From the NCBI GenBank assembly GCA_024138025.1, contig JAMXBD010000399.1, positions 310,001 through 374,000 on the forward strand: a stretch of 64,000 bases of DNA, in the 5' to 3' direction. The translations under genes were made by a program, and so were the position numbers. This DNA is from Combretum micranthum (lineage: Eukaryota; Streptophyta; Magnoliopsida; Myrtales; Combretaceae). How positions within the stretch are numbered: the stretch's first letter is position 1; the number at the start of each line of letters is the position of its first letter. The notes below the pieces were generated by a model, which ran no database searches, was not told the origin of the DNA, and saw only the letters and a program-made list of their open reading frames with translations. This document shows, piece by piece, positions 1-10,143 of this stretch.

Positions 1-1844
1 TTCCCAACTTTACATTCCCTAGGGTTTCTATGATTTTATTCTTGAAATTTACTTATTATCTAAATAAAAATGAGTTCTCCAAATCTATATCTAATACCTT
101 CATTTATGCATAAAAAACCACATTTTTCATTTGGTAAACATGTTTTTACACAAGCTACTTGTAAAGATCCGAATTTTGTAATTTCATTTTCTTGCATTTT
201 CTTTATGAGAAACTTGTTTAGTGTATCAAAAATTGAAGCTCCAATATATCTATCATCTAAAGAATTCATTTGACTCATAAAACATGCCATCTAAGCTCGG
301 ATACTAAGTGTTCATATAGGCACCATCCTAAATTACGAATTTTACTTCTAATCACCATCTCAATATTTTTCATTCTAACTCCACTACTTGTTTCACATTT
401 TTATCATGCCTAAACTCATCTAAACTTATGAAAATCATTCCTTAAGGGCATCTATTACATATACCTTCCAATTTTATGAAAAATATGAGTTTTAAAGTGG
501 TTTTGGTGGTCTTTAAGGTAGGGTTCTCATTCCATCCGAATTTCCAACAAATCATTTCTAACAAAACCTTTTTCCTTTCAACTTTCTTGCCTTCCATACA
601 TGAAGATCCACTACCTATCATACCTATACATAAACAGACTACATTTTTATCATTCATGCATGAAATTTAAAATAACCACATGAACATAGATGTAGATGAA
701 GATATAGATGTCTAAACATTAGATCTACTAGATATGATGCATGAATCATAAATCTATGGCATGAACATCAATATATATACAAGATCTCTACTTACATGCA
801 TGAACAAGAGAATATCTTAATAAAAACTCATTTAAACACTAGATCCATATCTTGTGATGGCTTGATATTCTTGTTCAAGTGTTTTCATGTCCCTAGCATA
901 TGCTCATTGGGATTAAAGGTAAAAACACACAAAAATAGCTTTGCCATTACAAGATCTAGGAAGAACAAAGCTTAAAATCAACCTACCAATAGGATCAAAG
1001 GTGGAAATGAAGAGGATTTGAGTTGAAAATGTGAGAGGAAGAGGGAGGGGGGCTCACGGTACTAGTAGGAAGAAAGAAGAGTTTTTCTCTTTGAAAAATT
1101 TTTGAACAAGTGAAAATGAAGAGAGAGAATGAACATTTAGTTTATATATTAAGTGGATTAGGGTTTTAATTGAATAAAATAGCAAAATAAATCAAAATGA
1201 GAGGGGAAAAGAGGGGAGGGCCACCGCCATATGGGGGGGTGGGGGGGTGGTGAGTGTGTATTTGAAATTTGTTTAATTTGTAATTTAAGTAATTAAAATG
1301 TAATAATTGTAATAATTATTTTAGAGACAAAATTCATTGGGAAAGAAAATTGAAATGAGTATTGTAAGGATGTAAGAATAGGATATGGGTAGTGTGTAGT
1401 GTAGGTTGTACTTGTGAATAGTAGACAAGACATCTACTTTACCGGTTGTAACGAAAACACGGGAAAAGGCTATAACTGTAATTTTTATAGCTCAGAAAAT
1501 TATAAAATTGATATTTTTGGAATCTTTATAAAATTATGGTTCTAATGAATATTCCGGAACATTTTTCTGAGTTCATGGTTCCGGGGCATGCTTTTTCGTA
1601 ATTGAGCTCAGGAAGGCCCGGAATTGAAAAATTCGTGAATTTGGAACATTCAAAGGTCTAAAATATACTTTGAAACAATAATTCAATTTCATTTACTTTA
1701 TAAGACTTCTTTTATTATGAAACCGAAGGAAAGCCGGATTTAGGGTTCCTTAGCTCCTCTCTCTAGACTTAAACCAAAACGGACTAGGGTTTCACTTTTC
1801 AACTCCCGGGGCTTTCTTAACTACTGAGATTATCGGGGTTTACA
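1..1844 (-). mobile_element. Family A long LTR, cut by the window start
   Basis: This is the 5' part (minus strand) of a long LTR. It matches, as reverse complement, the start of the plus-strand copy at 18124. Shared landmarks are the block at 1440-1790, homologous to 18160-18520, and the block at 390-560, homologous to 19390-19560. It ends in GGGGTTTACA at 1835-1844, the same terminus seen at 24072-24081 and 51933-51942. The flank GAGAT (1845-1849) cannot be matched because the other end lies outside the window. It sits in the Tekay-type pol remnant that resumes at 1845. No coding sequence is seen in it. Confidence 0.8.
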
Positions 1845-2560
1845 GAGATACAAAGGGAGGTTGTGTGTGCCGGAACAGGGAGATCTTAAAAAGGAAATAC
1901 TAAGAGGCACATTATTCAAGTTATTCAATCCACCCGGGAGGCAACAAGATGTACCAAGATTTAAAGAAGTTGTATTGGTGGAATAACATGAAGAACCAAA
2001 TAGCGGAGTATGTATCTAAGTGCTACACTTGCCAATCAATCAATATTGAGTATAGAAAACCAGCAGGGGAATTAAAGTCTTTGCCAATACCTTAATGGAA
2101 GTAGGAGCACATCACTATGGACTTCACTACTGCTTTGTTGAGAACAAGAGAGAAATTTGATTCGGTATGGGTGATTGTTGACAGACTTACTAAAGTAGCC
2201 CACTTCATACCGATCAGAACCGGGTATTGATTGGATCAGTTAGCAAAGTTATACATCAAGGAAATTGTAAGACTACATGGAATACTGATATCCATAGTAT
2301 TTAATAGAGACACCAGATTTGTTGGGAGATTCTGGACAAGTCTACATCAAGCATTGGGTACTAAGGTTATTTTAGTATTGCTTCCCTAGACTGATGGACA
2401 AGTTGAACGGATTATCCAGATTTTGGAGGATATGTTAAGGGCATGCATTTTGGATTTCAAAGATAGTTGGGTTGATCATTTGCCTCTAGTAGAATTTTCC
2501 TATAATAACAGTTACTAAGCATCGATTGAAATGCCACCTTATGAAGCCTTGTATGGCAAG
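1845..2560 (+). pseudogene. Ty3/gypsy Tekay/Del-type integrase, N-terminal and core part
   Basis: The plus strand encodes, across several in-frame stops, the start of a gypsy integrase. Order of landmarks: an H2C2 zinc-binding module (histidines in AHYSSYSIHPGG, cysteines in SKCYTCQ), the first catalytic Asp in ITMDFTTAL, VIVDRLTKVAHF, the second Asp in FNRDTRF, and the Glu region TDGQVERIIQILEDMLRA. It stops at EALYGK, where the LTR beginning at 2561 was inserted. The reading resumes after 9502 at the expected residue (CRSPIH). The family spacing fits Tekay/Del chromoviruses. The stops make it a dead copy. The upstream RT and RNase H are not in the window because the LTR at 1-1844 lies in front. 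Confidence 0.88.
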
Positions 2561-5500
2561 TGTCACACACCAAAGGGTACCCTAAACGTAACAGTCTGTT
2601 GCATGCTAAACGAGACTTAAGAATCACTACCACAGTCATTCAAATGTCTTGTATTAGAATGCAAGGCGTTCCCTTACGATAATAGAATACATACGCAGTT
2701 GGAGATAAATAGTTCAACTTGATAGAATAAGCATAAAAGCATAAACCATAGATATCTCAGGAACAGTTATAGAATACTAAGGGGCATTCCTTTACTAATC
2801 AAAAGTCTAGATATTATCTTTTAAGAAAAACCTAATCGTTTAAGGTTTACTATGAAAGCTTATACAGAGCTAATCATAAACTTCTAATGGGAAACACTAC
2901 TAACTTTGCATTACCTGATTTAGCCAAGTCCGGGGACGCAACCATATATACAGGAACTGCATCAAAAAGAAACTATGAGGGTATAAGCTATGCTGGCTTA
3001 GTGAGTTGAACTTCCAAAATTAAATACTTCATCAAATAATTGGGCAAGCAAGTTATATTAGACAATCATATGAAATGCACAAGCACGTGAGCATACAATA
3101 CATAAGACTTTCCGGGAGTACTATGTTGAGTGGATTTACGCCCTCCATTCAAGGTTAGGTGTTTCAGGCCTAAACGACCATAGATTTCAATTTTTCTTAT
3201 TTATATAGTGGTTGATTTAGGTCCCCACCCACTCACTAATTTTGTAGTTGATACAAGTGCCTACACCACTTCCATTTTAATTCAGACCTTTCATGCCAAC
3301 AGTCGAGTTTTTCGGCCCACTCATTGCCTAACTATTATGCCTTCTTCCCATAAAGGTATAATAACAAACGTAATGTGACTCAACATATGGTATGCATAGT
3401 TAATTTAATTATAAGATCATGGCATATTAATTAACAATTTATGGGCGATCATAGATATTGCAGACACTTTAATTCTATACTAAATCATACAAATATTTAC
3501 AACAATTCCCATTTCAACATTCTTATCATCAATTCAATCAAACAAAATTCACATGCGCATTTCAATTTTATCTTGTCCTAGTTCTAATGCCACTATTATT
3601 ACAAGCACAATCAAGAGCATATAATTTAAAGATAATGAACTCACTCAGCCATGGACACCGATCTCTAATGGAAGCGATCCAGAAACAAGAATTTTCCCTT
3701 TATTCAAAATCACCTAAACGAAAGAAATACCCAAATTTCATACTATAACTAATTCCAACTTATTAAATAAAACTCTTGAGTTTGTAATTTTCGTGGTAGA
3801 TGGAAATTTCAACTTAAAACGGCCATAACTTGATCGTTTTAATTCGGAATTTTGCAAATAATCTATCGATTTCTATCTACTTCGAAAGCTCTATATATTT
3901 ATAATGTTATTCTTAAGTTTTGAAAACATTTATGTCTTGCAATGCTCGGATCAGATCTGATTTGTAGCTAAAACTTGCATTTTCGAAATTGTTTTGTGAA
4001 ATTTGCATTATTTTTACCAAGTATACTATATATGCATGCATCATCTACAAGATATTGTCATGAATGAAATTATATGAGCTATTTATCAGTATTTCCTTAA
4101 TGATTTTTTAGTTAAAAAGAATTTTTGGAAAAACTTTTACTTTGCAACAATGTCAAGAACTCTTGTTTGGGAAAACTAGCTTTATCTCTTTGAAACTCAT
4201 CTATAATTTTACTAAGGTAATGCCTTGATGATTTATATACCTAACACCTTCATTATCTTAGTAAAATTCTTCATTAAAATTTTGGAAAATAGATGTTTAA
4301 ATGTGGGTTTTGCCTAGTGACGAATTTTGCACAATTTTAGGAAATGAAAATATTGTTTGGTCCTAGTTTGGAAACCTTTCCTTTGTTTTAGGTTTATACT
4401 TTGATAAAACACATTTACTCTTATAAAAATCAAGTCTTTATTATATTTATTCCCTAAGGCTTCTGTTTTGCTATTAACATCCTCATTTTGATATTTGGAA
4501 ATAGTATTTAAATGGGGATCATTTTTAGATCCGAATTTTGGGAAATTGTTTTTGAGATTATTTCTTGTGGAAAACTTATTTAATCTTTCTAAAATTAAGT
4601 CCTAATCAAACCTACTCCATAAGGCTTCCACTTCTTTAATAAAACTCTTGTTTTAGGATTGGAAAATAAGTGTTTTCTTGGAATTTCACCCTAGTTACGA
4701 AATTTAAAATTTTTGTTGGTGTTGAAACATAGATCTAACTCAACTTTTGTAACCCTTTTCTTGTTTTGAAAATTTCTCTTAATAAAACTAAGCTCATCTT
4801 ATAAAAATCACTCTTTTATGATACTTATCACCTAAGCCCTTTATTTTACATGTAAGATCTTCATTTTAGAGTTGGAAAATAGGTTTTCTAAATGGTTCTT
4901 TCTCAAGATCCGAATTTTCAAAAATTACTTTTTGATAGAAACAAAATAGATCTTGAGTTTTGGTAATGCCTTCATTAAGATTATCATATTACAAATCTTT
5001 TATGTATATAAGACAAGTAACTATGGCATTTATGTACTCTAACATGTAGATCTACTATACTACTCATGTTATGGATGCAAATGCAACCTAAACAATATGT
5101 AGATTAGAGTAATAATAAAAATATATGCATAAAATTTCCATAAAAAACAATATATAACAATAATATAGTAAAATACTAGTAAATCAACTTAAATAACAAG
5201 ATCTACTCATTATGATGGCAAGGATATCATGCTTTAGTGTTTCCACATCCCCTAGCATAAAGCTCAAGGGGACCTTTTTGGTGGAATCATACATGTATGA
5301 TCCTGCCATTACATGTTTTTATTGTAGTAGGATCAAGATCTATTACCTATTTAGTGTTTGGAGAAGGAAACTTGAAGAAAAAAATTTGTTGTGTGTGTGT
5401 GTGTGTATAAAGAAAGCTTATGGCAAGGAGGGAGGAGAGGGAGAGAAAAATTGTTTTTCCAAAGTTTGATTTGTGAGAAATGAGAGCAAGTGAAAAAGTG

Positions 5501-6212
5501 AAAGGTAAAAGAGATGTTGTAAATCCTCGAAATTTTGGATCCGAATTAAAGCTTAAACCCTAATCGAAAGTCAACCGGATTTCTAGAGTCAACAAAACCC
5601 TAGTTTACCGTAACCGCTTAAGTCCGGTATTGCCGTTTTCTCTAGCCCTAGAAAACGAAGTTGGAAAAATTAGCTATAATAGTCCGTAATAACTATAGGT
5701 TATATAAAAATATCATATTGGAGGAATTCAAGTGTCCTTTGAACCCGATCGGACATAGTTCTTGAAAAACGTGTCCGAGAGTCCGGAATAGAAAAATTAT
5801 TCCGAATATACCGTTAGACTCATAAAAATATAAGATTTTCAAAAATATCAATTTCGTAATTTTTCGGTAGCTAAAAATATTAGATATTGCTTTTATACGC
5901 ATATTTTCTTATTACCGACATTTAATTGTCATGTTTACTTTTACATACACTACTTTCTACTATTCTTCACTATTCATCTGTCTCTACTTTTTCTTACAAC
6001 CTATTCTTACAACCCATACACCTATTTCTTACACATTTTCATTTCCAATACAATTTCACATATTTCATTTCTTACTTTTAATTAACAAAATGACAAAAAA
6101 ATGAATTTCCCTCTCTCCTATGCATGAAAGTGGCGCCGGCCACCCCTCCATGATGCCCAATTTGTTTTATTTTTCACTTATTTAATTAACACAAATTACT
6201 CCCATATTTTCC

Positions 6213-6220
6213 TATAAATA
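6213..6220 (+). promoter_or_regulatory. TATA box of family A LTR
   Basis: TATAAATA lies about 700 bp into the LTR and is followed by a pyrimidine-rich leader. The same element appears at the equivalent place in other copies: 55815-55822 on the plus strand, and 51234-51241 as its complement in the minus copy. This conservation supports a real core promoter. Confidence 0.7.
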
Positions 6221-8037
6221 CCCCCTTATACCTTCACTTCTTTCACACTACTTCTTTACTAAAGTTACTCTCTCAAAACCTCTCAAGAATTCTCTCCAAG
6301 AAGTCTCTTACAAGAAGTTCCTCTCTTCTTCTTTCTTTTAGGTAATATGCCTTCAATAAATTCTTATGTTCATCTACTTAGTATGAACTTAGTGTGTGTT
6401 TTCTAAAACCATGAATGTTAAGAAAGCAACAATAGGTTCATACTTTGTTTTTGTTCATAATCACAATTCTTTTATATTCCTTTATGTTTCCTTTATGTTC
6501 ATAACTATCTAAATATCTATATAGCTATATATATTATTTAGAGCATATAAGCTCATTGTCTTGCAATTTATTTACCTTTCAATGTAATTTATTTACTTCA
6601 TTGCAATTTATTTAATTTCACGTTGTTCTTAAGACTAGTCTTTCTAGTCTTAGACTTGTCCTCATCAAGTCAAAACATTTTCTCTTCTTTTCTTTTCGGA
6701 CTAGTCTTTTCTTAGTCCCAAGGTACCTTGATGAAGCTAAGGTCCTAATACTTGATTTACTTTCTTATTTTCTTAATCTTTCAAGTTATTATGTTCCTTT
6801 ATATTTCTACAGTTTATGATTCATATTCATGCATGAACATAATGTTTTTGTCTCAACAAAAATAAATGAGGAAGTGTTTTCTTAAACTAAAGGTTCTTTT
6901 TAAATAAATGTAGAAAATAGATTTCTTAAAAACTCATGAACATGCTTGGAAATGATTTTTTTAAATAAACAAAAGGTTTTATGAAAACTTATTTTTCATC
7001 AAGAATTAGAAATGCTTTTGAAATCATTATAAGAAACAAAAATATCATTTTATTAATTTTAAAAGTTGTTGGAATCTAAGTTTAGAAAATAAAACCACTC
7101 CTTAGGAATTTAAAGTAATTACAAGAGATTTAAATTTAGAAAAAGGAATATCCATCTCAAATAACTCAAGACCTTTTCAAAAGTAAAATAAATATTCCAA
7201 CAAAATCCCAAGATCAAAGCCTTCTAGAAACTTTACTTTTTCATAAATTGAGACAACTCCATTTACTTCATACATTTGTTATGAGTCATTACATATATGT
7301 ATATACCTTTCAAAAAGTTTACAAAATACTTGAAATATTCATCTTTTCAAATGAGCTTTATTTACAAGAAGGAAAACAAGTTTTTGCAAATTCGTGGCAA
7401 ATCTGGTGGCTGCTTTTTTGGGACCCAAACGACTTAGTTTGATGAAAATAAGATTTGAAATGCGTAGATCTTTTCGAGTAGGTAGAAAACGGTATATTAT
7501 ACCCTAAATTCCGAGTTAAAATGAGCAAGTTAATTCCATTTTAAGTTGAAATTTCCTCTTATACGATTTTACCGCGATTTTAAAAAAAAGTTAGAATCTT
7601 CAAGAATAGAAGTTTTATGAAAGACTCACTTTGGGTATTTCATCTTGTTTAGGTGACGAGGGACCCGAGATCGTCTATTCGGAGGACTATTTCGATTAGA
7701 TCTACCGATATGGAGTGAGTTATTCCTCTTATTAAGTTACATTTTCTTGTTTTGTGCTTGTAAATAGAAGCACTAGAAATTAAGAGAAAGATAAAATGAA
7801 CAATTGTCATGTGACTTGTGATCATGATTTCTTGAATATAAACTAAGAATATCGGAATTTGGTTTGATAAATAATTTGTGATTCTTGTATTGATATGATG
7901 AGAATTGTATTGATCACCTTTAACTTGAACTAAATATTTTTGGTTAAATTTATATTGGAATTAATTCATGCATATCATATACATGAGTCACATTTGTTTA
8001 CTACTTTTCTTCGCGTGGGGAAATGAGGAAATGGTAG

Positions 8038-8122
8038 TGGTGGCTAGTAGGAGCCAGAAAGTCTACATGGTGGCTAGTAGGAGCCGGAAAGTCTACAAGG
8101 CAAGCAGGAGCCGGTAAATCTG
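8038..8122 (+). repeat. 30-bp minisatellite inside family A LTR
   Basis: Two nearly identical 30-bp units (core GGCTAGTAGGAGCCGGAAAG) and a third, degraded unit lie just upstream of the conserved ATGGAGGGCG block. Related repeats, in reverse complement, are at 48840-48950. Other copies carry a different repeat at the same position (see 20811-20870). Confidence 0.75.
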
Positions 8123-9497
8123 CGGATATTGATGGTCGTATGGGCCTGTAAAACCTCCCAACCCTTGTCATGGAGGGCGTCAAATCCATGCTACACTTGA
8201 TTTCCGGTTGATCATGTGTATCTTGCTTGTTCATATGATTTGTGCATTTTCATATGTTTTGATTAAATACTTGATTGATTTATGGAAATGTCTTATAGAT
8301 GGAATTATCTCACTAAGCTAGTCATGCTTATACCCTTATAGTTTTCTATTACAGTATGATTATCTATGGTTGGCCCCAAGAAGCCCCGTATGCCAGGTAC
8401 GAGTGTAAGCTACTAGGAGTTTTTGGAAGAAGTTTATGTATTTTTAGTTTTGAACATAGACTTTTAGGAAAAATCTCTATGTGGTAGTTATGATTATTTT
8501 GTTATTAGCATAGTTGAACAAAGACTTTAAGGCAGGGGAATGCCCCTAAGATGATGTACGAACTTGTTATTAAATGAAGATCTTATGTTTATCTATTTAA
8601 GTCCACGCTTGCTTTTGCTATCTATTTAAACGTAATACCCCTATGAGTCTCCTACTATCTTGGAAGCACGCCTTGCATATGATATCGAAGCTCCTGTGTG
8701 ATTAAGGATTGTCATTCATTAGCTTTAATATTATATACGGTGGACTGCCACGTTTATGGTACCCTTTGGGGCATGAGAGATGTTATATAGGAAAAGAAAT
8801 TAGGGTTTGTGTGAATCATTAATTGAAAAAATCAAACAAATGAGAGAGGGAGTGAGGGAGGGAGGCACCGGTTCTAAGCAAGAAGGGGAGAGAGAGATTT
8901 GAATTTGTTTTGTGTAATAAAATTCAATTTTAATAAGTAACTTTAAGTAATAAAATATATTAGAAAGGTAAATTTGTAAGGAAATGATGTAAAATTGTAA
9001 AAATAGGTTGTAAGGATATAAGAATAGGGTATAGGTGGTTGTACTTGGTGAATAGTGTGAAAGAAATCAAAAAGTTGATTAGACAACTAAATTACTAGTA
9101 GTAATGAAAATACAATAAAAGAGCTATGACTGTAATTTTTATAACCCAAAAAATTATTATAAATATATTTTTGAATTTCTTATTAAATTTTGGTTCTAAT
9201 GAGTCCTATATATTAATTTTCTATTTCTGAGTCTCGGGGACCGGTTTTCGAGAATAGATCCCGATCGGGTCCAAAACAAATGAATTGTTCCGAATTCTGA
9301 CCTTTTATGTTTTGATAAATTACTTAGGGCTAAATTCTAGAGCTAACTCATTTTTATTGTTCCGAGGTTTCGTTCTCGGGATTGCCGGACATAGGGTTTC
9401 TAGGTCCAACTGGTCCAAGGGTATTCTTTTAAGGTTTCGTTTTCCAATTCCAATCTTCGAAACCGAATTCAGATTGCCAAGAAAATGAAGGCTTACA

Positions 9498-10143
9498 ACA
9501 GGACGTGTAGATCACCAATTCATTAGGATGAAGTTGGTGAACGACATATTTTGGGACCAAAATTGGTGTAGGACTCTATTGACAAAGTTAAGTTGACTAG
9601 ACAAAGATTGCAAACAGCCCAAAGTCGTCAAAAAAGCTATGCTGACAATAGGAGAAGGCAATTGAAATTTCAAGTGGGAGACCACGTCTTGCTCAAGATA
9701 TCACCAATGAAAGTTGTTGTTAGATTCGGTATGAGAGGGAAGTTGAATCCTAGATATGTTGGTCCATTGGAAATTCTAGAAAGAATTGGAGATATGGCTT
9801 ATCGACTATCATTACCACCAAATTTAGAGAAAGTGCACAATGTATTTCATGTATCTTTGTTGAGGAAATATGTGCAAGACCCTGAACAGATTGTTGAGCT
9901 GCAACCATTGGAAGTTCAAGATAAACTTTCTACTCGAGAAAAGCCAGTAAGGATCTTGGATACAAAAGAAAAGATATTGAGGAGATGCGTGGTCAAGTAT
10001 GTGAAGGTCCTGTGGACAAATTAAACTGAGCGAAAAGCCACTTGGGAGTTAAAAGAGGAGATGCGAACCATGTATCCCAAGCTTTTAAATGAATTAGGTA
10101 ACTTTCGAGGACGAAAGTCTGTTTTAGGAGGGGAAAGATGAAA
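9498..10143 (+). pseudogene. Tekay/Del-type integrase C-terminus with chromodomain-like end
   Basis: The integrase gene broken at 2560 continues here: CRSPIH, then DEVGERHILGPKLV with stops. After that comes an open stretch (9593-10024) with the C-terminal features of gypsy integrases: YADNRRRQLKFQVGDHVLLK, GKLNPRYVGPLEIL, and HNVFHVSLLRKYV, the latter typical of this family. The tail VKYVKVLW followed (after a stop) by ATWELKEEMR resembles a degenerate group II chromodomain end. A polypurine stretch follows directly. The open stretch is a fragment of pol, not an independent gene. Confidence 0.88.
10126..10143 (+). other. Polypurine tract of Tekay-type element
   Basis: AGGAGGGGAAAGATGAAA immediately precedes the 3' LTR. 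The minus-strand relative has the equivalent purine tract at 35702-35713 (seen as TTTCTCCCCTCTT on the plus strand). This is where plus-strand DNA synthesis would be primed. Confidence 0.7.

Larger units (their letters stand above)
5518..8778 (+). mobile_element. Family A solo LTR nested in an opposite-strand copy, TSD GATGT
   Basis: This is a complete 3261-bp LTR, starting TGTAAATCC and ending GGGGCATGAGA, flanked by a perfect 5-bp duplication GATGT (5513-5517 and 8779-8783). A 5-bp duplication with LTR-like termini and no internal region identifies a solo LTR. The promoter is readable: TATAAATA at 6213-6220, then a CT-rich leader with CTCTC blocks (6265-6340). This fixes the transcription direction as plus. 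It lies head-to-head with the minus-strand copy it entered, so 2561-8778 is a very large inverted repeat. Confidence 0.9.
2561..9497 (-). mobile_element. Family A solo LTR inserted in the integrase gene, split by a nested copy
   Basis: This minus-strand LTR starts TGTCACACACC at 2561 and ends GGCTTACA at 9497. It is interrupted by another family A LTR (5518-8778), so its own sequence is 2561-5517 plus 8784-9497, about 3.67 kb. Its left flank is GCAAG and its right flank ACAGG, an imperfect, aged 5-bp duplication. Removing five bases rejoins the integrase reading frame (YGK to CRSP), which supports a simple insertion. No internal retroelement sequence accompanies it, so it is a solo LTR. The segment near 2566-2600 contains the usual CCAAAGGGTACCC terminal block. 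Confidence 0.82.

Noticed and set aside
5212..5469. 85-codon ORF with a VCVCV run
   Set aside because: It comes from a GT microsatellite inside a family A LTR and has no coding signature.
2561..8778. A single giant TIR DNA transposon or foldback element with 3-kb inverted repeats
   Set aside because: The inner unit has LTR-type ends and a perfect 5-bp duplication (GATGT), and the outer LTR resumes at 8784 and ends at 9497. Nested solo LTRs explain everything.
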